Shown piece after piece: positions 8,548 to 16,771 of a stretch of 64,000 bases of DNA. The notes below the pieces were generated by a model. The model was not told where the DNA came from and did not search any database. It saw only the letters and a program-made list of their open reading frames with translations. Position 1 is the stretch's first letter; each line of letters starts with the position of its first letter. The stretch lies in assembly GCF_030866825.1 (NCBI RefSeq), contig NZ_CP133020.1:1674001-1738000 (forward strand), in the 5' to 3' direction. The DNA is from Rathayibacter sp. SW19. GTDB lineage: Bacteria > Actinomycetota > Actinomycetes > Actinomycetales > Microbacteriaceae. Both the position numbers and the translations under genes were made by a program.

Positions 8548-9873
8548 TTACGCGGACGTGCGCGATTGCGCCACGGCGCGCGCGGCTGCGAGGCCGACCT
8601 CGAGGTCGGCTTTGATGTCGTCGATGTTCTCGAGGCCGACGGACAGGCGCACGAGCCCCGGCGTCACGCCGGCGGTCAGTTGCTGTTCCGGTGAGAGCTG
8701 CGAGTGCGTCGTCGAGGCCGGGTGGATGACGAGCGAACGCACGTCGCCGATGTTGGCGAGGTGGCTGAACAGGCTGAGGTTGTCGACCAGTGCGCGACCG
8801 GCATCCACACCGCCCTTCAGCTCGAACGAGAGCACGGCTCCGACACCCTTCGGCGTGTACTTGTTGGCGAGCGCGTACCACGGGCTCGACGGCAGACCGG
8901 CGTAAGCGACGGATGCGACGTCCTCGTGGCTCTCCAACCATTCGGCGATCTCCTGCGCATTCTGCACGTGTCGCTCCATGCGCAACGAGAGGGTCTCGAT
9001 GCCCTGGATGAGTTGCCAGGAGCTGGCCGGGGCGATTGCTGAACCGAGGTCGCGCAACAGCTGCACGCGGGCCTTGATGATGTAGGCGAGGCCGTCACCA
9101 ACGGCAGCGGTGTAGCTGACACCGTGATACGACTCGTCGGGAAGTGTCAGGCCGGGGAACTTCTCGACGTTCTTCGACCACTCGAAGTGCCCGCCGTCGA
9201 CGATGACGCCGGCAATCACCGTTCCGTGTCCGCCGAGGAACTTCGTCGCGGCGTGCACGACGATGTCCGCGCCGTGCTCGAGCGGGCGCAGCAGGAACGG
9301 GGTGGCGATGGTGTTGTCGACGATCAGCGGGATTCCGTTGCTGTGTGCCAGCTCGGCGACCGACTCGATGTCGAGCACGTTGATCTTCGGGTTTCCGATG
9401 GTCTCAGCGAAGAACAGTTTGGTGTTCGGGCGCACGGCACGGCGCCATTCGTCCAGGTCGTCCTGGTCTTCAATGAACGTGGTCTCGATGCCGAGCTTTG
9501 CAAGCGTGTATTTGAACAGGTTGTAGGTTCCGCCGTAGACAGCGGCTGACGAGACGATGTGGTCGCCGGCCTGCGCGATATTCAGCACGGAGAAGGTGGT
9601 TGCAGACATGCCGGACGAGAGCACGAGCCCGCCGGTGCCGCCCTCGAGCGCCGCGACGCGTTCTTCGACGACCGCCGTGGTCGGGTTCTGGATGCGCGTG
9701 TAGATGTTGCCGAATTCGGCAAGCGCGAACAGATTCTGGGCATGTTCTGCGCTGTTGAACACGTACGATGTGGTCTGGTAGATCGGCGTCGCACGCGAGT
9801 TCGTGGTGGGGTCGGGCGCTGCGCCCGAATGAATCTGTTTGGTCTCGAACTGCCAGTGCGCGGCGTCGGTCAT
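8548..9873 (-). CDS. metY: O-acetylhomoserine aminocarboxypropyltransferase (sulfhydrylase)
   Basis: A 441-residue Cys/Met-metabolism PLP enzyme that converts O-acetylhomoserine plus sulfide to homocysteine. The PLP lysine is K211 in HAATKFLGGHGT. RIQNPTTAVVEERVAALEGG and SSGMSATTFSVLN are the cofactor-binding blocks. Its length and sequence favour the MetY type over the shorter MetB/MetC type. Start ATG 9873 follows GAGGAGA. It sits upstream of metX on the same strand, and together they form a direct-sulfhydrylation route to homocysteine. Confidence 0.93.
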   Translation of the reverse strand: MTDAAHWQFETKQIHSGAAPDPTTNSRATPIYQTTSYVFNSAEHAQNLFALAEFGNIYTRIQNPTTAVVEERVAALEGGTGGLVLSSGMSATTFSVLNIAQAGDHIVSSAAVYGGTYNLFKYTLAKLGIETTFIEDQDDLDEWRRAVRPNTKLFFAETIGNPKINVLDIESVAELAHSNGIPLIVDNTIATPFLLRPLEHGADIVVHAATKFLGGHGTVIAGVIVDGGHFEWSKNVEKFPGLTLPDESYHGVSYTAAVGDGLAYIIKARVQLLRDLGSAIAPASSWQLIQGIETLSLRMERHVQNAQEIAEWLESHEDVASVAYAGLPSSPWYALANKYTPKGVGAVLSFELKGGVDAGRALVDNLSLFSHLANIGDVRSLVIHPASTTHSQLSPEQQLTAGVTPGLVRLSVGLENIDDIKADLEVGLAAARAVAQSRTSA

Positions 9874-9935
9874 GGTGTCTCCTCGAGTCGATGGTCTTCG
9901 GGTGGGCGGGGCAGACTACGCCCCCTATCCTGCTG

Positions 9936-9964
9936 AGACTATGCACTGTTGTAATGAACGGCAA
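9936..9964 (-). promoter_or_regulatory. Promoter of metY
   Basis: On the minus strand TTGCCG (9959-9964) and TAGTCT (9936-9941) are separated by 17 bp. The predicted leader is about 55 nt, too short for a SAM riboswitch. It contains a small GGGCG/CGCCC hairpin ahead of the ribosome binding site. Confidence 0.5.
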
Positions 9965-10043
9965 ACACGGTCGCAATGCTTCGTAATCATTGCGGCCGCC
10001 GATCGATTCCGGATTGTGCGCTCGCACGCAGCAAAATAGGGTC

Positions 10044-10826
10044 ATGGCGATTCGACGGGTTGTGGTGACTGGGGCGAGTTCGGGGATCGGGGCGGCCAGT
10101 GTCAGGCTGTTTCGCGAGCACGGCTGGGAGGTGGTTGCCATAGCGCGGCGCCGCGACCGGTTGGAGGCACTTGCCGCAGAAACCGGTGCCGGCATCATCG
10201 TCGCCGATATCACCGATCAGTCGCAGGTCGATCGTGTGCGCCTCGAGTTGGAGGAGAGCGGACCGGTTCACGCCTTGGTCAACAACGCCGGCGGTGCGAT
10301 CGGCCTGGACAGCATCGAGAAGTCCGAGGCTGCGGATTGGCAGCAGATGTTCGACGTCAACGTGCTCGGAACGAAGCGGATGGTGAGTGCGCTGCTTCCG
10401 CTGCTGCGCAGGGCTGCGGCATCCGATGGTTACGCCGACATCCTCACAGTGACCTCGATAGCAGGGCACATCGCCTATCTCGGCGGTGGCGGCTACAACG
10501 CCGCGAAGTTCGCGCAACACGCCCTGACCGAAGTCCTGCGGCTGGAGCTGAACGGCGAACCGATCCGGGTGATCGAGGTGGCGCCTGGGATGGTGCACAC
10601 CGAAGAGTTCGCGCTTGTGCGCTTTGGCGGTGATCAGGCCAGGGCCGACGCAGTTTACGACGATGTGCCGGAACCGCTCACCGCAGAGGACATCGCTGAG
10701 ACCATCGTCAATGCTCTGGAACGCCCGTCGCACGTGGATCTCGACCTGATCGTGATCAAGCCAGTTGCCCAGGCCGCACCGACACGCTTCCACAAAGGTG
10801 CGCTGAAAGTGGCAGAACTCGGCTGA
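10044..10826 (+). CDS. SDR-family NAD(P)-dependent oxidoreductase, YdfG-like
   Basis: A 260-residue classical short-chain dehydrogenase. The cofactor motif TGASSGIG is at residues 9-16, NNAGG follows, and the catalytic set includes Ser in VTSIAGHIA and YNAAK (Tyr-x3-Lys). The end of the protein (DIAETIVNALERPSHVDLDLIVIKPVAQ) matches the YdfG/serine 3-dehydrogenase-like group. I chose ATG 10044 because the reading before it is not SDR-like. The in-frame TTG at 9990 is an alternative start. It is divergent from metY. Substrate unknown. Confidence 0.85.
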   Translation: MAIRRVVVTGASSGIGAASVRLFREHGWEVVAIARRRDRLEALAAETGAGIIVADITDQSQVDRVRLELEESGPVHALVNNAGGAIGLDSIEKSEAADWQQMFDVNVLGTKRMVSALLPLLRRAAASDGYADILTVTSIAGHIAYLGGGGYNAAKFAQHALTEVLRLELNGEPIRVIEVAPGMVHTEEFALVRFGGDQARADAVYDDVPEPLTAEDIAETIVNALERPSHVDLDLIVIKPVAQAAPTRFHKGALKVAELG

Positions 10827-10885
10827 GCACATGACCTCGCGCGCGGTAACGTATTCGACGTAGCACCGACGACGGGAGAGCGACA

Positions 10886-11374
10886 GTGACGGAACCCTCT
10901 GACGAACGTGAAGTGCTGGGTTGGCTCGAGTTCGGAGACGCATCGCGCGAACTGGCGACGGCAGTGCTCGAGGCGGGATTCGAACCCGATTTCGTGATTG
11001 CGATCGCGCGCGGTGGCCTGCTGCTTGCCGGCGCAATCGCCTATGCGCTTGACACCAAAGCCTGCGGCGCGCTGAACGTGGAGTTCTACACCGGGGTGGA
11101 CGAACGTCTGCCGGAACCGGTGCTCCTGCCACCGATGCTCGATAGCACGGCGATCACCGGAAAACGCGTGCTGCTGGTTGACGACGTCTCCGATTCGGGC
11201 CGCACGCTCGACCTGGTGGTGGCGCTGCTTGAGAAATCCGGTGCGATCGTGCAGACCGTGTGCTTGTACAGCAAGCCGCGCACGGTGCGCGAACCTGACT
11301 ACGTGTGGCACAAGACCGATCGCTGGATCGCCTTCCCGTGGTCTGCGCTACCCCCGGTGACCGTCGGAGTATGA
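10886..11374 (+). CDS. Phosphoribosyltransferase domain protein (type I PRTase)
   Basis: A 162-residue type I phosphoribosyltransferase. The PRPP-binding loop is VLLVDDVSDSGRTL (about residues 94-107) and the PPi loop region is IAIARGGLLLAG (about 38-49). This small family resembles xanthine/hypoxanthine-guanine enzymes but is often of unproven specificity in actinobacteria. Start GTG 10886 follows GGGAGAG. Its TGA overlaps the ATG of the uracil-DNA glycosylase gene, so the two are translationally coupled. Confidence 0.85.
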   Translation: MTEPSDEREVLGWLEFGDASRELATAVLEAGFEPDFVIAIARGGLLLAGAIAYALDTKACGALNVEFYTGVDERLPEPVLLPPMLDSTAITGKRVLLVDDVSDSGRTLDLVVALLEKSGAIVQTVCLYSKPRTVREPDYVWHKTDRWIAFPWSALPPVTVGV

Positions 11375-12069
11375 CCGGCGCCAAGTCCCTGGCCGAGCTG
11401 GCCGCCGACGGAACGATGGATCCGGGGTGGGCGCACGCACTGGAGCCTGTCGCCGGCAATATCGCGGCGATGGGGGAGTTCCTACGAGCTGAAAACGCCG
11501 CAGGGCGCGGTTATCTTCCACGCGGCGCGAACGTGCTGCGCTCATTCGAATATCCGTTGGATGACGTGCGGGTGCTGATCGTCGGGCAGGATCCGTATCC
11601 GACACCGGGGCATCCGATCGGGTTGTCGTTCGCTGTCGACCGGCAGGTGCGGCCGATTCCGCGCAGCCTGCAGAACATCTACAAGGAGTTGCGTGCCGAC
11701 CTCGGTGTTGTGCCGCCTGCGCACGGAGACTTGACCGCATGGGCCGCCGGCGGCGTGATGCTGTTGAACAGGGTGCTGACAGTACAGCCGGGCAACCCGG
11801 GTTCGCACCGCGGCCGAGGCTGGGAACAGATCACGGAGCACGCGATTGCGGTGTTGGTTGCGCGCACGGCGCCGCTGGTCGCAATCCTATGGGGCCGGGA
11901 CGCCGGCACGCTGCGGCCGTTGCTGGGAGGTACGCCGATCATCGCCTCTGCGCATCCGAGCCCGATGTCTGCCGACCGCGGATTTTTCGGATCGAAACCG
12001 TTCAGCCGAGCGAACGCACTGTTGGCGGCGCAGGGTGCGGAGCCAATCGACTGGGCGCTGCCGACGTAA
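11371..12069 (+). CDS. ung: Uracil-DNA glycosylase, family 1
   Basis: A 232-residue base-excision enzyme that removes uracil from DNA. The catalytic loop GQDPYPTPGHPIGLSF holds Asp74. The residue after PY is Pro rather than the His of the classic GQDPYH, a variant I have seen in other actinobacterial enzymes. The Leu-loop HPSPMSADRGFFGSKPF contains the second catalytic His. An in-frame extension starts at 11305 inside the upstream gene, but ATG 11371, which overlaps the phosphoribosyltransferase stop (ATGA), is clearly preferable. Confidence 0.93.
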   Translation: MTGAKSLAELAADGTMDPGWAHALEPVAGNIAAMGEFLRAENAAGRGYLPRGANVLRSFEYPLDDVRVLIVGQDPYPTPGHPIGLSFAVDRQVRPIPRSLQNIYKELRADLGVVPPAHGDLTAWAAGGVMLLNRVLTVQPGNPGSHRGRGWEQITEHAIAVLVARTAPLVAILWGRDAGTLRPLLGGTPIIASAHPSPMSADRGFFGSKPFSRANALLAAQGAEPIDWALPT

Positions 12070-12104
12070 CATGCCGGACATGCACGGCGACTACTCTGGA
12101 GCGC

Positions 12105-12683
12105 GTGCTGGAAGAGGAATACGAGACCCGCAGGCGTCTGCCGCCGCAGTTGCGCAAGAAGCAGCCGCCGGATGCGCCTTTCGAGTACGCCATCCGCGAC
12201 GCACACGAAAGCGACCTGCCCGACGTGCGCGAGATCTACAACCACTACGTCGCAAACAGCACTGTCACCTTCGATGAAGACGCGATGACGTTGAGGGAGT
12301 GGCGATCGAAATTCGCGTACCTGCACCGGCTCGGGATGCCGTTCATCGTCGCCGTCTCGCCGCGCGGTCAGATTCTCGGGTACGCGCTGGTGTCCCCGTG
12401 GAAACAGAAGAGGGCATACCGCTTCACGGTGGAGAACTCGATCTACCTGGGTGCCGCGTCCACCGGCAAAGGTCTCGGGCGGGCACTGCTCGCCGACTTG
12501 ATCGACCGCTCGAAGTCGGCAGGGCTCAAGGAGATCATCGCCGTTGTCGCGGACAAGGGCGCAGACGCGTCGATCCGGCTGCACGAGAGCTTCGGCTTCA
12601 CAGAGATCGGCAGGATGGGCAAGGTCGGCTACAAGTTCGACCGCTGGCTCGGCACGATCCTGATGCAGAAGAGTCTGAAATAG
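12105..12683 (+). CDS. GNAT-family N-acetyltransferase, phosphinothricin-acetyltransferase-like
   Basis: 192 residues of the GNAT fold close to the Bar/Pat group. IRDAHESDLPDVREIYNHYV and the ENSIYLGAASTGKGLGRALL segment (acetyl-CoA pyrophosphate loop) are typical. The first 28 residues (charged, YETRRRLPPQLRKK) are an extra N-terminal piece. Start GTG 12105 has GGAG five bases before it and also a TACTCT -10 box at 12092-12097, so it could be read with or without a leader. The substrate is an amine, and its identity is not known. Confidence 0.82.
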   Translation: MLEEEYETRRRLPPQLRKKQPPDAPFEYAIRDAHESDLPDVREIYNHYVANSTVTFDEDAMTLREWRSKFAYLHRLGMPFIVAVSPRGQILGYALVSPWKQKRAYRFTVENSIYLGAASTGKGLGRALLADLIDRSKSAGLKEIIAVVADKGADASIRLHESFGFTEIGRMGKVGYKFDRWLGTILMQKSLK

Positions 12684-12881
12684 AACCCACGCGCAATGGC
12701 CGATTCGTTTGTCGCGTATCGAACCAGAGCCCCCGTGATCAGGATTCTGAGTATTCGCTGGCTGCGCGTTATCAATCTGTTACTTTTGCTGGCCTTTCGC
12801 GCGGTGCCGTCGTAGATTGGCCTCACCGTCATCAACGGCTGACTCGAACGAGGTGGCCGAGGTGGTGTGATGAATTAATCG

Positions 12882-12914
12882 GGGCCCGCAATCTCTCGTC
12901 TGAGATGCGGGCCC
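12882..12914. terminator. Bidirectional terminator between convergent genes
   Basis: GGGCCCGCA plus ATCTC pairs with GAGAT plus GCGGGCCC, giving a 13-bp stem with one bulged A and a 6-nt loop. It lies between the convergent GNAT gene and the ABC transporter operon. The 200 bp between the GNAT stop and this stem holds no convincing gene. Confidence 0.78.
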
Positions 12915-12936
12915 TGTCCATCTGGGGAGGGCGTTG

Positions 12937-14295
12937 CTACCCCTCGGGGACACTGCCATCTTCCTGAAGCGCTGCGAAGACCTCGGTCAGCACCAGTTCG
13001 CCGCTATCGGCGTCGTAGTCGAACAACTCGGCGTACCGGCCCCAGTCGATCGCGATCTCCAACTGGCGCTTCGCGTTCGCATCGGACAGACCCCGGCGCA
13101 AGAGATCCAGGAAGAAATCGTCGCGGATCGAACCGTCGTCTGTGTTCTCCAGCGTTCGGCAGATCGTTCGCACCAGCGGCGCGCGTTCGACGACGAGTCG
13201 GGAGAACAGCTGTTTGCTGCGTTGGATGTCAGCGGTGTACCAGTCGCGTCCGGTCTCGGTCAGGAACGCGTCAACGCCGTCGAGCTCGAGGAGCCCGAGC
13301 ATCGATGCGGCATCGACCAGCGGCAGCAGGTCGTCGACCTCGAACAGCAGTTCCGACGCGAGATCCGGCAGATCGGTCTGACCGTTGTGGGAGAAGACAA
13401 TTCCCACGAGGCCGGCGAGCGAACCGGCGGTAGCCTCCGGCAGCAGCGTGGTCAGCGGTGTTCCCTTCTGCGGTTGTGCGTGCGCGCGGGAGCGTGCAGG
13501 CTCGTCCGTTGCCAACAGCTCGTACAGCTCGTCTACGAGCGCTTCGAATGCCAGGCCGCGCTTATCGCGTGGCCGGCCCAGACGCACGGGCACCTCGGCC
13601 TTGAGATGGCCTGGATTCGCTCCGAGCACCAGCACTCGGTCGGCCAGCATGATCGCTTCTTCGATATTGTGCGTGACAATGCAGATGCTCTTGGTCGGAA
13701 AGTCCTCGCGCGCCCACAATGCCATGAGCTCCGACCGCAGATTCTCGGCCGTCAGCACGTCCAGGGCGCTGAACGGTTCGTCCATCAGCAGCGCGTCCGG
13801 CTGGAGCACGAGCGCACGGGCGAAGCCGACGCGCTGCCGCATCCCACCGGAGAGTTCCTTCGGGTATGCGGTCTCGAACCCGTCGAGGCCGATCAGGTCG
13901 ATGGCATCCAATGCGCGCTGGCGCCGCTCGTCCTTTGGCACGCCGCGGGCCTCCAGCCCCAATTCCACGTTGGCCTGAATGCTCAGCCACGGCATCAGTG
14001 CGAACGATTGGAAGACCATACCGACGGATGCGTTCGCGCCGGTCAACTGCACCCCGCCTGCTCGCACGATTCCATCGGTCGGTTCGATCAGCCCGGCGAT
14101 GGTTCGCAGCAGCGTGGACTTGCCCGAACCGGACTTTCCCAGCAGCGCCACGATCTCCCCGGCATACAGCTCAAGGGAAATGTCGTCGAGCACGGACAAC
14201 TTCGTGCCCGCCGCGCTTGTGAAGGTCTTCGACACGTGTTCGACCGTGATGATCGGAGCGGTGGCCGTCGCAGGGCCGCGAGTGGTGTTGGTCAT
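12937..14295 (-). CDS. ABC transporter ATPase, NitT/TauT type, with AAA-associated C-terminal domain
   Basis: 452 residues. The ATPase domain has Walker A GKSGSGKST (53-61), signature LSGGMRQR, Walker B ALLMDEPFSALD and the switch His in IVTHNIEEA. After about residue 290 comes a second domain of about 160 residues of the AAA-associated C-terminal family found only in a subset of these transporters. Start ATG 14295 follows GAAGGAGG. The gene is downstream of a duplicated permease and no substrate-binding protein is encoded nearby. The family is labelled anion (nitrate/sulfonate-like) transport, but the real substrate is not known. Confidence 0.86.
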   Translation of the reverse strand: MTNTTRGPATATAPIITVEHVSKTFTSAAGTKLSVLDDISLELYAGEIVALLGKSGSGKSTLLRTIAGLIEPTDGIVRAGGVQLTGANASVGMVFQSFALMPWLSIQANVELGLEARGVPKDERRQRALDAIDLIGLDGFETAYPKELSGGMRQRVGFARALVLQPDALLMDEPFSALDVLTAENLRSELMALWAREDFPTKSICIVTHNIEEAIMLADRVLVLGANPGHLKAEVPVRLGRPRDKRGLAFEALVDELYELLATDEPARSRAHAQPQKGTPLTTLLPEATAGSLAGLVGIVFSHNGQTDLPDLASELLFEVDDLLPLVDAASMLGLLELDGVDAFLTETGRDWYTADIQRSKQLFSRLVVERAPLVRTICRTLENTDDGSIRDDFFLDLLRRGLSDANAKRQLEIAIDWGRYAELFDYDADSGELVLTEVFAALQEDGSVPEG

Positions 14296-14345
14296 GATGC
14301 CTCCTTCGTGTGCGTGTGGCGCTCTGACTTCGTGCGACCGGTTCG

Positions 14346-16085
14346 TCAAAACGAGAATCTGGTTTCGGCAAGCCGATACAGTCGCCGCCAGAACAGTCGG
14401 TTGACGCTGACGACGAAGACGCTCATCACCGCGACACCGATCAGCGTGCGTGCGGCGTCGCCGTGCATGCTTGCCTCGGTGATGTATGCGCCGAGCCCGA
14501 TCGCGGTGAGGGTGTGGCCGTTGTAACTGACCACCTCCGCGACGATAGACGCGTTCCAGGCGCCGCCGGCCGCCGTGATTCCGCCGGTGACATACGCGGA
14601 GAAGATCGCAGGCAGAATGAGCGTGCGCCAGCGCAGGCCGCGGCCGAGCCGCAAATTGGCGGATGCTTCGCGCAGGTCGTTCGGGATCGCGCTGGCCCCT
14701 GCAATCACGTTGAACAGGATGTACCACTGCGCTCCGAGCGCCATGAGAAGAATTCCGCCCCAGTTCAGGCTGATACCGGTGGCGACGAGCCCGGCTGTCA
14801 CGATCGGGAAGAGGAAGTTCGCCGGAAAACTGGCGAGCACCTGCACGATCGGCTGTGCCAGTCTGCTGACCCGTGGGTTCATGCCGATCCAGACTCCGAT
14901 CGGCACCCAGACGATCGTCGCGAAGAAAAGCAGCACGATGACGCGTGCGAACGTCGCCAAGCCGAGGAGGAACGCGTGACCCCACTCTGCCAGGCCGACG
15001 GCGCTGGCCGTCCAGCTCAGCATTTCGATGGCACCCCAGAGGACGGCGGCGCCGACGATCGACCAGAACACGATGTCACCGGCGCGGCGGCGGGCGAGGT
15101 TCGCGCCCATCCGCACGTCTGCGATCCCGAACGGCCGGGTCGCGGCATCCAGAAGTCTGCTGACCGGTCGCAGGGTCAGGCCGACCAGGTGTGGCAGTCG
15201 TGACCGGCGGAGCACGTCGAAGACGAGGCTGCGTGGACCTTGCCCGCTCTCTGAGTCCTCGTTGCGGAAACGCTCGGCCCACGCGGTCAGCGGCCGCCAG
15301 AAGACGAAGTTGACACCGATGACCATGATCACCATGACAGCGCTCGCCAGGAGAATCTTGCCGATGTCCCCGTCGTCGGCCGCTGTGGCGACATAGCTGC
15401 CGATTCCCGGCAGCGCGTAGGTCTTGTTGTTGACGCTGATCACCTCGCTGGCGACGAGGAAGAACCAGCCACCGCCAAAACTCATCATGCCGTTCCAGAC
15501 CAGCGGGATCATGCCGCCCGGAACGTCGAGGTTCCAGAATCGCTGCCACTTGGTCAACCGCAGAAGGCGGGCAGCTTCATCCAGGTCGCGCGGCTGAGTG
15601 ATCAGCGACTGGTAGAAGGCGAACGTCATGTTCCACACTTGCGATGTGAAGATCGCAAAGATCGACGCGCATTCCAGCCCGAGCATGTTGTTCGGGAACA
15701 GGGTCAGCCAGACCGTCAGTGTCACCGAAAGGAACCCGAGCACGGGCACGGACTGCAGTATGTCCAGGATCGGGATCAGGACGGCGCCGGCACGGCGCGA
15801 GCGGGCAGCGGCCGTCGCATAGATCAGGCTGAAGATGACGGACACCGCAAGGGCCACGAACATCCGGAACAGCGAACGTGCTGCGTAGTAGGGAAGATCC
15901 CACGGGTTCGTCGACACGGTCGTCGGCGCGGTCTGCGCGGTGAACGGCGAGAGGATGCCGTGAGACAGGGAGATCGCCACGTAGAACGAGACAACAACAG
16001 CCATCAACACGATCGCATCGGCCGCAAGACGCCCAGGGGAGCGGAGGATGCCCACCTCGTGAGAGAACGGGCGCAGGAGTGTCAT
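14346..16085 (-). CDS. ABC transporter permease with two fused BPD-type domains
   Basis: A 579-residue membrane protein made of two permease domains (about 1-290 and 320-579), each with an EAA-like loop. The first contains DLDEAARLLRLTKWQRFWNLDVP, and the second has the matching segment DLREASANLRLGRGLRWRTLILP. This corresponds to the duplicated anion permease type. I chose ATG 16085, which has GGAGG six bases before it, over an in-frame GTG six codons upstream. It is the first gene of the operon and divergent from an ArsR-type regulator. Confidence 0.85.
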   Translation of the reverse strand: MTLLRPFSHEVGILRSPGRLAADAIVLMAVVVSFYVAISLSHGILSPFTAQTAPTTVSTNPWDLPYYAARSLFRMFVALAVSVIFSLIYATAAARSRRAGAVLIPILDILQSVPVLGFLSVTLTVWLTLFPNNMLGLECASIFAIFTSQVWNMTFAFYQSLITQPRDLDEAARLLRLTKWQRFWNLDVPGGMIPLVWNGMMSFGGGWFFLVASEVISVNNKTYALPGIGSYVATAADDGDIGKILLASAVMVIMVIGVNFVFWRPLTAWAERFRNEDSESGQGPRSLVFDVLRRSRLPHLVGLTLRPVSRLLDAATRPFGIADVRMGANLARRRAGDIVFWSIVGAAVLWGAIEMLSWTASAVGLAEWGHAFLLGLATFARVIVLLFFATIVWVPIGVWIGMNPRVSRLAQPIVQVLASFPANFLFPIVTAGLVATGISLNWGGILLMALGAQWYILFNVIAGASAIPNDLREASANLRLGRGLRWRTLILPAIFSAYVTGGITAAGGAWNASIVAEVVSYNGHTLTAIGLGAYITEASMHGDAARTLIGVAVMSVFVVSVNRLFWRRLYRLAETRFSF

Positions 16086-16139
16086 GGCGGCCTCCGGGGA
16101 CACGGGCGAGGTGCCAGGGGCTGAGCGCTGTGCGTCGGC

Positions 16140-16190
16140 CTATGGCTGGGGTCGGGGTGAGATGCACGGACTATGACTGTCTGACTGCAT
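16140..16190 (-). CDS. Candidate leader peptide of the ABC operon (16 codons)
   Basis: Within the predicted 158-nt leader, GGAGG followed 8 bases later by ATG opens a 16-codon frame MQSDSHSPCISPRPQP ending in TAG. It would end about 55 nt before the permease start. It contains one Cys and several Ser/Pro codons, and no repeated codon that would name an effector. The ribosome binding site is better than many in the window. Whether it is translated cannot be told from sequence. Confidence 0.3.
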   Translation of the reverse strand: MQSDSHSPCISPRPQP

Positions 16191-16249
16191 GCGTCTCACC
16201 TCCGGTATATCGCGTGTTTGAACCCGGCAGAGCGCGGGCGGCCTCGCCA

Positions 16250-16278
16250 ACTATAGATCGATCGGCGCTTATAGTCAA
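16250..16278 (-). promoter_or_regulatory. Strong promoter of the ABC operon overlapping an inverted repeat
   Basis: On the minus strand TTGACT (16273-16278), a 17-bp spacer and TATAGT (16250-16255) make one of the best sigma-A-type promoters in the window. The same bases form an inverted repeat ACTATA-N14-TATAGT (16250-16275) with GATCGATC in its centre. The right arm also reads TATAGT on the plus strand, giving a possible opposing -10 for the regulator gene. This is a plausible operator for the adjacent ArsR-type protein. Confidence 0.6.
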
Positions 16279-16320
16279 CCAGTTGCGCAAATGAAGCGAC
16301 TGTGCCAGCCTAGTCTGATC

Positions 16321-16713
16321 ATGGACGTCAATCCGCTGTCCGTCACGGATGCCCAACTCGAGGTCGCTGCCGCCACGTTCGACCTGCTTTCGGTGGCCCC
16401 GAGGCTCAGCCTCGTCGTGCTCCTCGCGTCTGGCGAATCCGATGTCAGCACGCTGGCCGGCAGGAGCGGTCAGGCGATCCCGGCGACCAGTCAGCAGCTG
16501 GCCAAGCTTCGAGCTGCAGGCATCGTCGCAGCCAGGCGCGAGGGTCGCCGACAGTTGTACCGGGTCGACGACCCGCACATCCTGACCGTGATCGAGCAGA
16601 TGTTCCGGCACATCGGGCCGGAAGGCACGATCGTGCCCGAAGCACCCGCGACCGGGAACGCTCGGAGAGCTCGCGCACGCCGACCGCGTTTCACGGCCGT
16701 CGGCGGCGCGTAG
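16321..16713 (+). CDS. ArsR-type winged-helix regulator
   Basis: 130 residues with an ArsR/MarR-like winged helix: VAPRLSLVVLLASGESDVSTLAGRSGQAIPATSQQLAKLRAAGIVAARREGRRQLYRV. No CxC metal site is visible. The C-terminal tail is Arg/Ala-rich. ATG 16321 has a TAGTCT box 4 nt before it. ATG 16291 in the same frame is an alternative start. It is divergent from the duplicated-permease ABC operon with a shared operator-like repeat, so it probably controls that operon and itself. Confidence 0.78.
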   Translation: MDVNPLSVTDAQLEVAAATFDLLSVAPRLSLVVLLASGESDVSTLAGRSGQAIPATSQQLAKLRAAGIVAARREGRRQLYRVDDPHILTVIEQMFRHIGPEGTIVPEAPATGNARRARARRPRFTAVGGA

Positions 16714-16732
16714 GGCGAGGTGGCTGCTGCCG

Positions 16733-16771
16733 TTCCAGCAGCCCATTCCAACAGCCCATTCCAGCAGCCCG
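16733..16771. repeat. 13-bp tandem repeat (TTCCAGCAGCCCA), three units
   Basis: Units at 16733, 16746 and 16759 differ by one base each. They fill the gap between the convergent regulator and membrane protein genes and end at the stop codon of the latter. Confidence 0.7.

Noticed and set aside
9874..10043. SAM riboswitch ahead of metY
   Set aside because: The promoter leaves a leader of about 55 nt with only a small hairpin, too short for any SAM riboswitch class.
14296..14985. In-frame extension upstream of the ABC ATPase start
   Set aside because: It overlaps the permease gene, and the start at 14295 has a good ribosome binding site, so the extension is not translated.
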